The notes: generated by a model not told the origin, from the letters alone. A stretch of DNA of 51,750 bases from an uncultured Spirochaetaceae bacterium (GCA_944389105.1 CALXLD010000021.1:1-51750); one strand, 5' to 3'; shown: positions 23,695 to 32,859, counted from the stretch's first letter. Translations and numbers: made by a program.

Positions 23695-26600
23695 GTGGAC
23701 CCTCTTTTTGCAGATTTTGATTCCTTGTCTTCGATGACGAAGGAGAAGGCAGAGAAGAATGTACAGGAAGCGCTGAATTACCTCAGGCTTGATTTCCGTA
23801 ACCTTGGAATGATTATAGGTCAGTACCATCCTCTTGAGATTCTCAAGATGGCAGCGTGGGAGGAGAGGCGGATTGCCCGTACTAAATCAAGAGAGCCTCT
23901 TGCGGCTGCAACGGGAAGGCTGCTGCCGGTGCTTCTCCAGTCAGTTGTGCAGAGCACATTCTATGATGTATCCCACGGAATCTCTACTAATAGGAATATA
24001 AAGGATAAAGACTGGCAAAGAATAAGGAACATAGCTGATGATGTATCGAAACGTCTTCTTCGTTCGATAGAATGCTATACCGTTCTTATGGTACGGAGCG
24101 GGAAGATCAGCGAGGATTCCGCTCTTAAGTACAGAGAGCTGCTTTTCGAGGAAGCGTTCCCTCCTCTCGAGGATATTGAGAGGGTTGAGCGGCTTTCATA
24201 TATGACTTATGCCGCAATGATCGGAGCAGGGAGCACAATTGAAGAGAAGTATGGAGCATCTCCTGAAGTTCTCGTGGATCAGATGTACAGGATCATAAGA
24301 AGAGGGCTTGATGGTATTGATAAGCTTTCCGAAGAGGCTTCTGTATATAAATCCGAGGTGGAGACACTGATGGCTCAGAAAAGGGCTTCGGATCCTTCGA
24401 GAATAATTTCGGATGAAGATCTCATCCATGAGATAATCAAGGAAAATGGCTGGGAAGCGAGGGTTTCGAGACTTGCAGGAGAGAGAGATGATTTTGATCT
24501 TTTCCGCCCTGACTTTGCCGCAAATCTTCCTGACAAGACATATGAAGCGCTCTCTGTTTATCCTGGTACTCTTGATATCGACGCGATGATGATGAAAGGG
24601 CTGTGGCCTGCTACAATTTATCCATTCCTGCATTTCGGGGATATGTATTTTTCATTTGTTTCCCAGCACATCCAGTCCTACAGCTTGAGGATAATGCAGG
24701 AGACTGCGGGCCTTTATCTTCAGTATTCAGAAGCTACAAATGAAGCGTTGCGTCTCATATTCCGGGAAAGCGATGAAGTTGATGTCTATACATTTGATGG
24801 GAACAAGGTTGATGTTTCGATAAAATCCTCGCTTATTGAAGTGAATGCGTTTACCTCGCCGGAGCTTTTCCAGACACGGCTTCTTAGACGGAAAGAGGAA
24901 GGAACCAGAAAACCCAGCATAGGGCATAAAGCACTTATAGTTGAGCCTGATAGTTTTGAAGAGCTGCGGAAGGTCTCTGATGATGTTTTTTCATCTTCTG
25001 CGTATTTTATTATAAAGTCGGCAGAAAAAGCAGAAACCAGAAAGACTTTCTATAAAACAATATTCGGGCAGCTGGAGATGCCTGAACCTGATGAGTATGA
25101 TGCCCTGATTGATCCTGATGAAATCGAATATGACGATAAAATCGATGAAGATATCCTCTCTGATGATATTACGGATGAATATGAATACGACAACATCGAT
25201 GAGGATGAAAAGGAAAAAGTCATAGAAGAAAAAGAAAAGGAACTTGAAAATACCATTCCCGAGGATTTTTCAGACTATGAACGAAGCATGGAAATTGCCA
25301 AGCTCTCGGAAAAATATGAGCTGACTTCTAATATCATCAAGCGGGATGAGGAGATGGAAGCCGAAGCTGATGAATACGAAAAAGAGCTTGATGACGATGA
25401 CTTTGCTTATGATGATCCCGATGACAATGATAGTTCCGACGATGATATAGATCCTGAAGCTGAAAGAATTTATGACGAAGCTGAAAAGGATGATATCTAC
25501 GCGGATGAAAACTATACTGACCCAGATCAGCTGACATTCTTTGATGAGCTTTTCGGAGATGATAAGGAATCTGAGAAGATTGCTGATGAGGAATTCGCTG
25601 ACGAAGAGGAAGACGAATTCGAGGAAGCTGAGGCGGAAGCAGAGAATTTCTCCCTATCAAATAAAGAACATGTAAATCCTCCGTTCATCAATGTCGCAAG
25701 CGAAGAAGATGAATCTGATGATCCTGTACGTACGAATGAGGATGAGATGGGAGATTTTCCATGTTTTGATGAAGAATCTGGAAAAGATGAATCTCCTTCT
25801 GAAGAGAGCGATGTAGATAATCCTAGAGCGGAAGAGAGTGCAGAAAACGAAGATGTTCCTAGTCCATATGCTGCAGAGGAAGAATCCACTCCGGTAGATT
25901 CCAGCGGAGAACCTGAGAATCCAGAAGAATCCGAAGATGCTTCTGTCCCTGAAGAAGCTGTCGGCGAAGATGGGGATTGCAGGCTTTCAGCTGAAGAGGA
26001 TTCATCTGTGGCAGAAAATGAAGATATTCCTGCCCCCTCTGAGGCTGAAGAATCCCTGCCTGAGAATTTCCCTGGAGAACCGGAGAATCCGGAAGAGGCT
26101 GAATCTGCTTATGCCTCATCAGAATGTGCTGTTGAAAATGCAGATGACGAAGAGGCTGATGAGCAGATTGTCGAATCGGAGACTGACGAAAATGCTGAAG
26201 AATGCTCTCCGGATATTGCTGTATCAGATAACCTGCACTCCTCTGATATGGAAGAGACCACGGAAACGCTTATTGATAAAGGGCTGGTAAAACCAGTTGA
26301 ATCAGAAGGCGGCGGAAGTGTATTTGTGATGACAGAAGCGGAAGATGTGCCTATTGCTGAGGATTCTCCAGAGCTGGATTTAGATGGTATTCTTGGAGAA
26401 ATTGCTTCACATCTGGATGCCAATGGTCCTTTCATGAAATTCCTTTCTTCCTCTGATGAGGAAATGGTTTCTTATCTTGAGAAAGTAATAAAATCAAGCT
26501 GGGAAAGGCAGAAAGCGGATGGCAAGGATAAGATGTTCTCTATCTATGATTATTCAATATCCGTAATTATTTCTTCCTCAGAAGTCAATGATAACCTGAA

Positions 26601-26802
26601 AAAAGAAGGATTGCTGAATAATGCTGGAGCTGTAATGTACTCTAGGCATAAAGAAGAATGGAATGCGCTTATTCTTGTTATCAATGATGATTTCTCTGTC
26701 TTTGATGCCTTCGAGAAGAAAATCACACCTGATAGTTTTACTCCTTCAAACTGGAAAATATGCCGTGTTGTAGGGGAACAGCTCATAGAAAGGGGAAAAT
26801 GA
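23695..26802 (+). CDS. Large protein of unknown function with very acidic repetitive central region
   Basis: Not recognised. The 1035-residue cytoplasmic-looking protein has a mostly helical N-terminal domain (residues 1 to about 465). An Asp/Glu-dominated stretch follows (about 465-645). A low-complexity acidic part (about 650-870) contains two imperfect copies of a unit built on AENED(V/I)P and GEPENPEE. A folded C-terminal domain lies at about 895-1035 (SYLEKVIKSSWERQKADG and NAGAVMYSRHKEEWNALILV). The start is GTG 23695 with AGGAG 6 nt upstream and a TATAAT at 23671. There is no signal peptide or membrane helix. The stop overlaps the phosphatase gene, so it heads a three-gene operon. The charge suggests a scaffold, an ion or DNA-mimic role, or a flexible linker between two domains. 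Confidence 0.85.
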   Translation: MDPLFADFDSLSSMTKEKAEKNVQEALNYLRLDFRNLGMIIGQYHPLEILKMAAWEERRIARTKSREPLAAATGRLLPVLLQSVVQSTFYDVSHGISTNRNIKDKDWQRIRNIADDVSKRLLRSIECYTVLMVRSGKISEDSALKYRELLFEEAFPPLEDIERVERLSYMTYAAMIGAGSTIEEKYGASPEVLVDQMYRIIRRGLDGIDKLSEEASVYKSEVETLMAQKRASDPSRIISDEDLIHEIIKENGWEARVSRLAGERDDFDLFRPDFAANLPDKTYEALSVYPGTLDIDAMMMKGLWPATIYPFLHFGDMYFSFVSQHIQSYSLRIMQETAGLYLQYSEATNEALRLIFRESDEVDVYTFDGNKVDVSIKSSLIEVNAFTSPELFQTRLLRRKEEGTRKPSIGHKALIVEPDSFEELRKVSDDVFSSSAYFIIKSAEKAETRKTFYKTIFGQLEMPEPDEYDALIDPDEIEYDDKIDEDILSDDITDEYEYDNIDEDEKEKVIEEKEKELENTIPEDFSDYERSMEIAKLSEKYELTSNIIKRDEEMEAEADEYEKELDDDDFAYDDPDDNDSSDDDIDPEAERIYDEAEKDDIYADENYTDPDQLTFFDELFGDDKESEKIADEEFADEEEDEFEEAEAEAENFSLSNKEHVNPPFINVASEEDESDDPVRTNEDEMGDFPCFDEESGKDESPSEESDVDNPRAEESAENEDVPSPYAAEEESTPVDSSGEPENPEESEDASVPEEAVGEDGDCRLSAEEDSSVAENEDIPAPSEAEESLPENFPGEPENPEEAESAYASSECAVENADDEEADEQIVESETDENAEECSPDIAVSDNLHSSDMEETTETLIDKGLVKPVESEGGGSVFVMTEAEDVPIAEDSPELDLDGILGEIASHLDANGPFMKFLSSSDEEMVSYLEKVIKSSWERQKADGKDKMFSIYDYSISVIISSSEVNDNLKKEGLLNNAGAVMYSRHKEEWNALILVINDDFSVFDAFEKKITPDSFTPSNWKICRVVGEQLIERGK

Positions 26803-27575
26803 TGGATTCCTATTCCCTCCAGATTCGGTTTGAAGCGGCTAAGAAGATAGCAGAAGAAGCTTCATCGTTTCTTCTGTCTCATGAGAATCTTAGAAGTGAG
26901 ATCAGCTCAAAAGCTGAGAATGATTATGTAACTTCTGCTGATAAAGAATGTGAACGTCTGATAATCTCCTCGATTCTCGATAGATTTCCTGATGATGGGA
27001 TTTATGGAGAAGAGACCGGAGCCCATGGAAGTGCCGAGGCAAGGTGGATTATTGATCCAATTGATGGAACAGTGGATTTCATGGCCTCTTTTCCAAATTA
27101 TACAATCTCGATTGCTTTTCAGGATGCAGAGGGAATAGCTTTTGGAATTGTGGCTGTGCCTAGGCAGAATGAAGTGTTTTCTGCATTGCGGGGCAAAGGG
27201 GCATTTCTTAACGGCAGCAGGATAGTAACCGATGAACATACACCCCTTGGAGAAACCCTGGCCATACTTGTTCCGCCGCATCGTCATCATGAACTGCTCC
27301 ATGGCTACATTGAGAAAATGGAGAGATTCTATTACTTTGTCTCAGATATGCGGTCAATAGGATCTGCGGCGCTTTCTCTCTGCTATGTCGCATGTGGCAG
27401 GTGTTCTGTTTACTATGAGCTTGGCTTGCATATTTATGACATAGCCGCAGGTCTGGTGATACTAAGGGAAGCTGGAGGACGTATTTCACTTTCTGAAAAG
27501 GATGGTGGCTGGATTGATGTTGCCGCTTCAGCTTCATACGCCCATGATAAAATGATGGAGGCCATTGGTGGTTGA
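26802..27575 (+). CDS. Inositol-monophosphatase-family phosphatase
   Basis: The 257-residue product has the metal-binding motifs of the IMPase/FBPase superfamily: GEETG with paired Glu (residues about 66-70), WIIDPIDGTVDFMASFP near residue 85 and a C-terminal YELGLHIYDIAAGLVIL, where Tyr replaces the usual Trp of the WDxAA motif. It hydrolyses phosphate esters such as inositol-1-phosphate, 3'-phosphoadenosine phosphate or sugar phosphates; the substrate is not fixed. Start codons at 26799 and 26802 are both possible; 26802 has better spacing from AGGGG, and 26799 forms ATGA with the upstream stop. It is coupled to the large acidic protein and overlaps the HAD gene by 8 bp. Confidence 0.9.
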   Translation: MDSYSLQIRFEAAKKIAEEASSFLLSHENLRSEISSKAENDYVTSADKECERLIISSILDRFPDDGIYGEETGAHGSAEARWIIDPIDGTVDFMASFPNYTISIAFQDAEGIAFGIVAVPRQNEVFSALRGKGAFLNGSRIVTDEHTPLGETLAILVPPHRHHELLHGYIEKMERFYYFVSDMRSIGSAALSLCYVACGRCSVYYELGLHIYDIAAGLVILREAGGRISLSEKDGGWIDVAASASYAHDKMMEAIGG

Positions 27576-28605
27576 AGCAGTTCTTTTTGATTTTGATGGA
27601 ACTCTGGCTGATTCATCTGAAGGTATTTTCCATACAGCTTTATATACGGTCCGGCAGCTTGGAATAACAAAAGAATACACATCCGAGGATCTTCGCAGGT
27701 TCGTTGGTCCGCCTTTGAGACAGTGCTTTGTTGTTGCATTTGGCCTGGATGAGTCCCTTCTTGATGAAGCTCTTGTTATTTACCGCAAAGAATATGCGGA
27801 CCGCGGGAAATACATGATGAAGCTCTATCCAGGGATAAGAGAACTTCTTGGAAATCTTAAAGCTAGTGGTATAAAGCTAGGTGTGGCTTCGTTTAAGTAT
27901 GAGGAGCTGGTTAAAGAATGCCTTGGCTATCTTGGCATTCTTGAATTCTTCGACAGCGTTCATGGCTCATCTCTTTCAGAAGACAGGACAAAGAGCGGCA
28001 TAATAAACATGGTGCTTAATGATCTGGATGTGGACCGGAAGAATGTTCTTATGGTGGGTGATACCGAAGCTGATCTTAATGGAGCAGAGAGTGCAGGAAC
28101 GGGATTTGCAGGTGTTTCATACGGATTTGGATTCCGTCCTGAAGAAAAACGGGAAGGGTATATTTTTGCCTCTTCGGCGGAAGAGCTTTATGGTATTATA
28201 AGGAAAATCAATGGAGGAAATATGATAGAGAAGATTGAAACAAAGGCAGCACCTGCTGCTATTGGGCCATACAGCCAGGCTGTAAAAGCTAATGGAATGG
28301 TATTTGCTTCAGGGCAGATCCCAATTGATCCTGCAACTGGTGCTGTTGTGGAAGGAACTGCTGCAGAGCAGGCAAAACAGGTTTTCAAAAATGTCAATGC
28401 TGTTCTTGAAGCTGCCGGAACTGATATCACAAAAGTTGTGAAGGCAACAGTCTTCCTCGCTGATATGGCGGACTTCGGCTCAGTAAATGAAGTGTATAGC
28501 GAAGCTTTCAGAGAATCTCCGGTTCTTCCTGCACGTTCGGCAGTTGCAGTAAAAACACTTCCCAAAAATGTTCAGGTTGAAGTAGAGGTAATCGCACTGG
28601 TCTGA
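27568..28605 (+). CDS. HAD-family phosphatase fused in frame to RidA
   Basis: The 345-residue frame joins two complete domains. Residues 1 to about 216 are a phosphoglycolate-phosphatase-like HAD hydrolase: nucleophile motif FDFDGTLADSSEG, cap domain, and motif IV VGDTEADLNGAESAGT. Residues about 218-345 are a full RidA enamine/imine deaminase: GPYSQAVKANGMVFASGQIP and the key Arg in PARSAVAV. Between them GGAGG lies 4 nt before an internal ATG (28222), so RidA may also be made alone. No stop separates the parts. The start is GTG 27568, 6 nt after GGAGG; TTG 27565 is too close. It ends the operon with the acidic protein and the phosphatase. RidA clears reactive 2-aminoacrylate; the HAD substrate is unknown. 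Confidence 0.85.
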   Translation: MVEAVLFDFDGTLADSSEGIFHTALYTVRQLGITKEYTSEDLRRFVGPPLRQCFVVAFGLDESLLDEALVIYRKEYADRGKYMMKLYPGIRELLGNLKASGIKLGVASFKYEELVKECLGYLGILEFFDSVHGSSLSEDRTKSGIINMVLNDLDVDRKNVLMVGDTEADLNGAESAGTGFAGVSYGFGFRPEEKREGYIFASSAEELYGIIRKINGGNMIEKIETKAAPAAIGPYSQAVKANGMVFASGQIPIDPATGAVVEGTAAEQAKQVFKNVNAVLEAAGTDITKVVKATVFLADMADFGSVNEVYSEAFRESPVLPARSAVAVKTLPKNVQVEVEVIALV

Positions 28606-28637
28606 TTGCAGTCTCGTCTGCGATTCCGGATAAAATC

Positions 28638-28676
28638 ATCTGGCAGGGCTTCCTGCCAGATCTGTTTATTATTTTT
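28638..28676 (+). terminator. Strong intrinsic terminator after the HAD-RidA gene
   Basis: ATCTGGCAGG and CCTGCCAGAT form a perfect 10-bp stem with a GCTT loop, followed by T-rich CTGTTTATTATTTTT. On the minus strand it also follows the kinase gene, with a GATTTTATC tail, so it may work in both directions. Confidence 0.88.
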
Positions 28677-29574
28677 CTTCAAGAGATCTAGCCATGATCA
28701 GAGCTCCATCAAGTGCCGGATATTTTGGCCTGCTGAGAATGTTTATGTTCATTGGCTTAAGTTTTTTCTCTGTTTTATTCCGTATATAAGCATCATTTTC
28801 AAGGACTCCTCCATACATAACAAGATCTGTTTTTTCAACACCTAGCTTTGCATGTACCGAGGATACAAGAAGCGCGAGTTCATCTGTGCCTTCTTCGATG
28901 ATGCTGATAGCTAATTCATCTCCATTTTCTGCGGCTTCTGTTATGATTTTTGCGCCAGATGCTATGAGGCTTTTTTCTGTGGATTCGGAATTGGCTAGGG
29001 TTATGAATTCTTCAGGTTCCTTCAGCCCATAATGTGCCAGAAGCGCTTTTGTCATTGAAGTTTTAATATCGCGTTCCTCTAGGCTTCGCAATGTTCTGCA
29101 TATCGCTTCGTGTGCTATCCACCACGCTGATCCTTCATCTCCAAGTCTCCAGCCAAAGCCACCAGCTCTTACAAGGCTGCCATCATATGCTCTTCCTATT
29201 GCAATTGATCCAGTTCCTGCAATCAGTGCGATACCTGGCGAATTCTTTCCTATTCCCCCGGTAAGAAGTATCTCAGCATCGGTTGTGACCAGTGTTCTTG
29301 CTTTAGGAATGAGGGAGGCTAGCATTTTTGAAAATGGCTCCCTGTCTTTCATCCTGCCGAGACCTGCAAGGCCGATACAGCCGAATACTATATCGTCAGA
29401 TGAAATCGGAGCAGATCTGATCAGATTTTCTATCACATGTACAGCGTTGGCTTCTCCGACAGCAAACTTGTTCGATGACGTGGCAGTCTGTTCAAACAGA
29501 ATTTTGTGTGAGAAATCCTCAACCCTGATTCTTGTTTTTGTTCCGCCGCCATCAATTCCGAAAAAAATTTTCAT
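28669..29574 (-). CDS. BadF/BcrA-type amino-sugar kinase (N-acetylglucosamine/MurNAc kinase)
   Basis: The 301-residue kinase has the ASKHA-fold ATP motifs: phosphate-1 GIDGGGTKTRIRVED at residues 6-20, phosphate-2 GIALIAGTGSIAIGRAYDG at about 113-131, and the adenosine region VMYGGVLEND near residue 260. GGFGWRLGDEGSAWWIAHEA is the typical sugar-binding-side signature of NagK/MurK kinases. It should phosphorylate an imported amino sugar at position 6. Divergence from an RpiR regulator and MurQ points to N-acetylmuramic acid (MurK-like), with GlcNAc also possible. No SD is present: a TAGCAT -10 with TTGCAT -35 places the transcript start at the ATG. Confidence 0.9.
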   Translation of the reverse strand: MKIFFGIDGGGTKTRIRVEDFSHKILFEQTATSSNKFAVGEANAVHVIENLIRSAPISSDDIVFGCIGLAGLGRMKDREPFSKMLASLIPKARTLVTTDAEILLTGGIGKNSPGIALIAGTGSIAIGRAYDGSLVRAGGFGWRLGDEGSAWWIAHEAICRTLRSLEERDIKTSMTKALLAHYGLKEPEEFITLANSESTEKSLIASGAKIITEAAENGDELAISIIEEGTDELALLVSSVHAKLGVEKTDLVMYGGVLENDAYIRNKTEKKLKPMNINILSRPKYPALDGALIMARSLEEK

Positions 29575-29580
29575 ATAGAA

Positions 29581-29609
29581 ATGCTAGCATGATGAATAAC
29601 TCTATGCAA
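29581..29609 (-). promoter_or_regulatory. Promoter of the amino-sugar kinase gene
   Basis: On the minus strand -35 TTGCAT (29604-29609) and -10 TAGCAT (29581-29586) are 17 bp apart, and the -10 ends 6 nt before the start codon. The -10 is embedded in palindrome ATGCTAGCAT, a possible operator. Confidence 0.65.
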
Positions 29610-29626
29610 AACCTTTGTTTGGATAT

Positions 29627-29642
29627 TACAATGGACATAAGA
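29627..29642 (+). promoter_or_regulatory. -10 element close to the RpiR gene start
   Basis: TACAAT (29627-29632) ends 9 nt before ATG 29642 and no SD is visible. The divergent kinase promoter is less than 50 bp away, so one regulator site could serve both. Confidence 0.5.
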
Positions 29643-30502
29643 TGATTCTTACCAGACTGAAGCATATTGAAAGTGATCTTAGTCCCTCTGAGCGGAAAAT
29701 CGCTGAATATATTCTTGGGAACACGAAGGATGCAGTTCGCCAGAATATTCAGGAAACAGCTTCTGCTGCTGGTGGAAGTCCTGCAGCAGTCACCCGGTTA
29801 TGCAAGCGAATAGGAGTTAAGGGGTTTTCGGAACTCCGCCTGCTTCTGGCTGAGGAGCTTTCTGCTAATATAGAGGCTTCTGAGCCTTTCTATGTTCCTG
29901 ATTTTTCTACTGCCAATGATGAGAATTCTATAATATCCAGTCTTCTTAAATCTGTTGGCATGAACTTGGAAATGATTCCGGCCTTGCTTTCGGCTGATGA
30001 TTTAAGATCTTCTGCTATAAGGATATTGCAATCAAGCCATTTGCTTCTTCTTGGTATTGGAGCTTCTCATATAGTTGCAGAGGATTTCCTGCATAAATGT
30101 CTCAGAGTCGGTATTCTGGCAACTTGTCCTGCAGAAGAAGATCTTATACTTCTTGCCTCTGCTGCACTTGATGAGAAAGATACGGCTGTTATAGTGTCGT
30201 ATTCGGGAGAGACCCCGATAATAAAGAAAGCTGCAAAAGCTGTTAAGGAAAAAGGTGCTGCAATTATAGCCATCACCCGATATGGATCTTCATCTCTTTC
30301 TGGTATTGCCGATTATGTTCTTAATGTACCAGCTGTCGAATCAACATTCAGACAGGGGGCAACAATATCCAGGATAAGCCAGCTTATTGTGGTTGATGCA
30401 TTGTATTCTTCCATGCTGATTAAGCTGAACAATTCAAAGGAACTCATCACAGCCTCTTTTGATATAGTGAGAGATGAACATAACGGTAAAAATAATTTTT
30501 AA
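29642..30502 (+). CDS. RpiR-family regulator with SIS domain (MurR-like)
   Basis: The 286-residue regulator has an N-terminal RpiR helix-turn-helix (LSPSERKIAEYILGNTKDAV, then GGSPAAVTRLCKRIGVKGFSEL) and a C-terminal SIS sugar-phosphate-binding domain (LLLGIGASHIVAEDFLHKC; VIVSYSGETPIIKKAAKAVK). SIS effectors are usually phosphosugars, here probably MurNAc-6-P or GlcNAc-6-P. It lies between the divergent kinase and murQ and should control both. A longer frame from 29615 would overlap its -10 element, so ATG 29642 is preferred. Confidence 0.9.
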   Translation: MILTRLKHIESDLSPSERKIAEYILGNTKDAVRQNIQETASAAGGSPAAVTRLCKRIGVKGFSELRLLLAEELSANIEASEPFYVPDFSTANDENSIISSLLKSVGMNLEMIPALLSADDLRSSAIRILQSSHLLLLGIGASHIVAEDFLHKCLRVGILATCPAEEDLILLASAALDEKDTAVIVSYSGETPIIKKAAKAVKEKGAAIIAITRYGSSSLSGIADYVLNVPAVESTFRQGATISRISQLIVVDALYSSMLIKLNNSKELITASFDIVRDEHNGKNNF

Positions 30503-30531
30503 AACCAAGATTTATATTTTTGAAAATTTTA

Positions 30532-30560
30532 TTTACAGATTCAATGATGAGTCTTAGACT
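30532..30560 (+). promoter_or_regulatory. Promoter of the murQ operon (leaderless)
   Basis: TTTACA (30532-30537) and TAGACT (30555-30560) are separated by 17 bp; the -10 ends 6 nt before ATG 30567 and there is no SD. It overlaps the inverted repeat GAGTC-TTA-GACTC, a candidate RpiR operator. Confidence 0.65.
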
Positions 30561-30566
30561 CTTGAT

Positions 30567-31472
30567 ATGGGTACAAGAGGAAAAGACACGGAAAAAAGGA
30601 ATATGGCTTCCTGCCATATCGATACAAAGTCTTCAAGAGAAATACTGGAGATAATCAATAATGAGGATCAGAAAGTACCTCTTGCGGTGAGGAATGCAAT
30701 TCCTGAAATTTCAAATGTTGTTGATGCCGTTGTATCCGTATTCAGGGGAGGTGGACGCCTTTTCTATATTGGTGCCGGTACAAGTGGGAGGCTTGGTGTG
30801 CTTGATGCTTCTGAGTGTCCTCCGACTTATGGCGTAGAACCGGAGATGGTTACAGCTATCATTGCAGGAGGAGATAAGGCTCTTAGGAATTCGATTGAGG
30901 GTGCTGAAGATGATCGTGAACAAGGTGCCATTGATATCAGGAATGCAGGTATTTCCAGCAGCGACGCCCTTATTGGAATATCTGCAAATGGAGATGCTCC
31001 TTATGTTGTCGGTGCTCTGGAGTATGCATCATCGATCGGTGCTTTCGTATCCCTCATTGCATCGAATGAAAATGCATCAGGTTTTGCTTTCGTAAAACCT
31101 GAATACCGCATTGCCGTGGTGGTTGGCCCTGAAGTTATCACAGGTTCTACAAGAATGAAAGCAGGGACGGCCCAGAAGCTTGTTCTTAACATGATTACCA
31201 CAGCTTCGATGATAAGAATAGGAAAAGTTTACGACAATTTCATGGTTGATATGAAACCTGTGAATACAAAACTCATGGAGAGGGCTGTTTCTATGATTTC
31301 AGAGATTTCTGGGACAGAGCGGGAGAAAGCTGTTGATCTGCTAAAGGAAACAGGAGGAAACGTAAAGCTCTCGATTGTCATGGCAATGACAGGCAAAGGC
31401 AAGGATGAGTCCTTGTCATTGCTTGAGGCAAATAATGGGAACATACATTTCGCCGTTGCAGGCAGGTTATAG
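30567..31472 (+). CDS. murQ: N-acetylmuramic acid 6-phosphate etherase
   Basis: The 301-residue enzyme matches MurQ along its length. It has an SIS fold with GGGRLFYIGAGTSGRLGVLD, the family signature ASECPPTYG, EGAEDDREQGAIDI with catalytic Glu residues, and TGSTRMKAGTAQKLVLNMI. It cleaves the D-lactyl ether of MurNAc-6-phosphate to give GlcNAc-6-phosphate and D-lactate in the cytoplasm. The C-terminal helical part with AVDLLKETGGNVKLSIVMAM is present. It is the first gene of a long plus-strand operon encoding an ABC importer and cell-wall-related hydrolases, so the substrate is probably MurNAc or a MurNAc-containing sugar from peptidoglycan turnover or dead bacteria. Confidence 0.95.
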   Translation: MGTRGKDTEKRNMASCHIDTKSSREILEIINNEDQKVPLAVRNAIPEISNVVDAVVSVFRGGGRLFYIGAGTSGRLGVLDASECPPTYGVEPEMVTAIIAGGDKALRNSIEGAEDDREQGAIDIRNAGISSSDALIGISANGDAPYVVGALEYASSIGAFVSLIASNENASGFAFVKPEYRIAVVVGPEVITGSTRMKAGTAQKLVLNMITTASMIRIGKVYDNFMVDMKPVNTKLMERAVSMISEISGTEREKAVDLLKETGGNVKLSIVMAMTGKGKDESLSLLEANNGNIHFAVAGRL

Positions 31473-31486
31473 CAAAAGGAGGAAAA

Positions 31487-32803
31487 ATGAAGAGAATTTG
31501 CGCACTGATACTGATTGCAGCGATTACGGTTTCTGCTGTGTTTGCAGGCGGGGCTTCTGAAAGCGAAAGCACCGATCTTTCCGCCCCTGTAACACTTACG
31601 ATCTGGACTCATGAAGATCCGAACAGAAGTGTTTTTGAAAAGGAGCTGATTGAAGAGTTCATGGCTGAAAATCCGAATGTAACTGTGGATTATCAGACAT
31701 ATCCTTCAGGAAAAATGGCAGAGCTGCTGACTGTCGCATTCTCTGCAGGTGAAGGTCCTGATATCTTTAACCAGTCGCAATCGGTTATCCGTCAGTTTGT
31801 TGAAGAAGGATTGGTAAGTGCTCTTGATCCCTCCTGGATTGGAGAAGAAAGCATTGACGATGTATATGCAAGGTATATCCCCGGTGCTCTCGAGGCTGTA
31901 ACACTTGATGGTGAACTTCACGGGCTTCCTCTTGAATATACGAATCTTGCGATTTACGTGAATAAGAATGTATTCAGGGACGCGGGGCTTGATCCTGAGA
32001 CAGATTACCCGAAGACCTGGGAAGAGCTGATGGATGTTTCCGAGAAGCTTGTGCAGAGAGAGGGGGAGATCATTACCCGCCGTGGATTCGATTTCAGGTA
32101 TTCCACATATTATCTGATGGAAATGCTTCCGATGGTAGAGCAGATGGGCGGAAAACTTGTCAGCGATGATGGTAAGACAGCCGTTATCGGAGATGAGGCA
32201 TGGCTGAAGTTCTTCAATTATATGAAGGAATGGGGTCCGAATGGACGTAATCTTGGAAGCCCTACATATGTTGGTGTTTCAAGTATTATGAATAACAATG
32301 ATAACCAGCTTGCGATGGCTATGTCCGGTCTTTATCAGGAAGCCAGGATCAGAGCGAATAATCCTGAGTATTATGAAAGCGGAGAGTGGATGGTAATTCC
32401 ATTCCCCCAGTGGGAAGATGCTGTGGAAAATGTTACGTGCCATGTTTCCTGCCACTATTACATGGTCAATGGCAGCATAAGCGAAGCAAAGCAGATCTGG
32501 GCATGGAGACTTATTGATTTCATGCTTTCCCATTCCGAGGGATACCTTGAGAAGTGTTCGCTTGTTCAGCCTACATACGCGCTGTTTGAGTCGGAGCTTT
32601 TCAAATCGATGCCGTACTCCGAGGTTTTCAAGAATGATCTTGAGCATGCAACACTTACATATTACTCAGCAAACAGCAATGCTATCAGAGACAAGATGAA
32701 GCAGGCTGTGGAAGCTGTGATGCTTGAGAATAGGGATCCAAATGAAGTCCTTGCTGATTTTAGGAGGCAGGTACAGGACCTGATTGATGATCAGAATTTC
32801 TGA
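31487..32803 (+). CDS. Sugar ABC transporter substrate-binding protein (family 1)
   Basis: The 438-residue protein has a signal peptide (MKRICALILIAAITVSAVFA) followed by a Gly/Ser/Glu-rich linker, with no lipobox Cys. The mature part matches family 1 extracellular sugar-binding proteins: LTIWTHEDPNRSVFEKELIE, VAFSAGEGPDIFN and GLPLEYTNLAIYVNKNVF. It should bind a sugar in the periplasm for the permeases encoded next. GGAGG precedes the ATG by 4-5 nt. The position after murQ suggests MurNAc, GlcNAc-MurNAc or a related amino sugar rather than a generic sugar; that is inference from context. Confidence 0.92.
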   Translation: MKRICALILIAAITVSAVFAGGASESESTDLSAPVTLTIWTHEDPNRSVFEKELIEEFMAENPNVTVDYQTYPSGKMAELLTVAFSAGEGPDIFNQSQSVIRQFVEEGLVSALDPSWIGEESIDDVYARYIPGALEAVTLDGELHGLPLEYTNLAIYVNKNVFRDAGLDPETDYPKTWEELMDVSEKLVQREGEIITRRGFDFRYSTYYLMEMLPMVEQMGGKLVSDDGKTAVIGDEAWLKFFNYMKEWGPNGRNLGSPTYVGVSSIMNNNDNQLAMAMSGLYQEARIRANNPEYYESGEWMVIPFPQWEDAVENVTCHVSCHYYMVNGSISEAKQIWAWRLIDFMLSHSEGYLEKCSLVQPTYALFESELFKSMPYSEVFKNDLEHATLTYYSANSNAIRDKMKQAVEAVMLENRDPNEVLADFRRQVQDLIDDQNF

Positions 32804-32817
32804 ATAGAATGAAGCTG

Positions 32818-32839
32818 GGGTGGGCGTTCCGACCCACCC
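32818..32839 (+). other. Intercistronic hairpin between binding-protein and permease genes
   Basis: GGGTGGG and CCCACCC pair across an 8-nt loop just after the binding-protein stop codon, without a T-run. Such hairpins commonly stabilise the upstream message, so the binding protein is made in excess of the permeases. Confidence 0.65.
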
Positions 32840-32859
32840 TGGTATTGGAGAGCAAGCCT

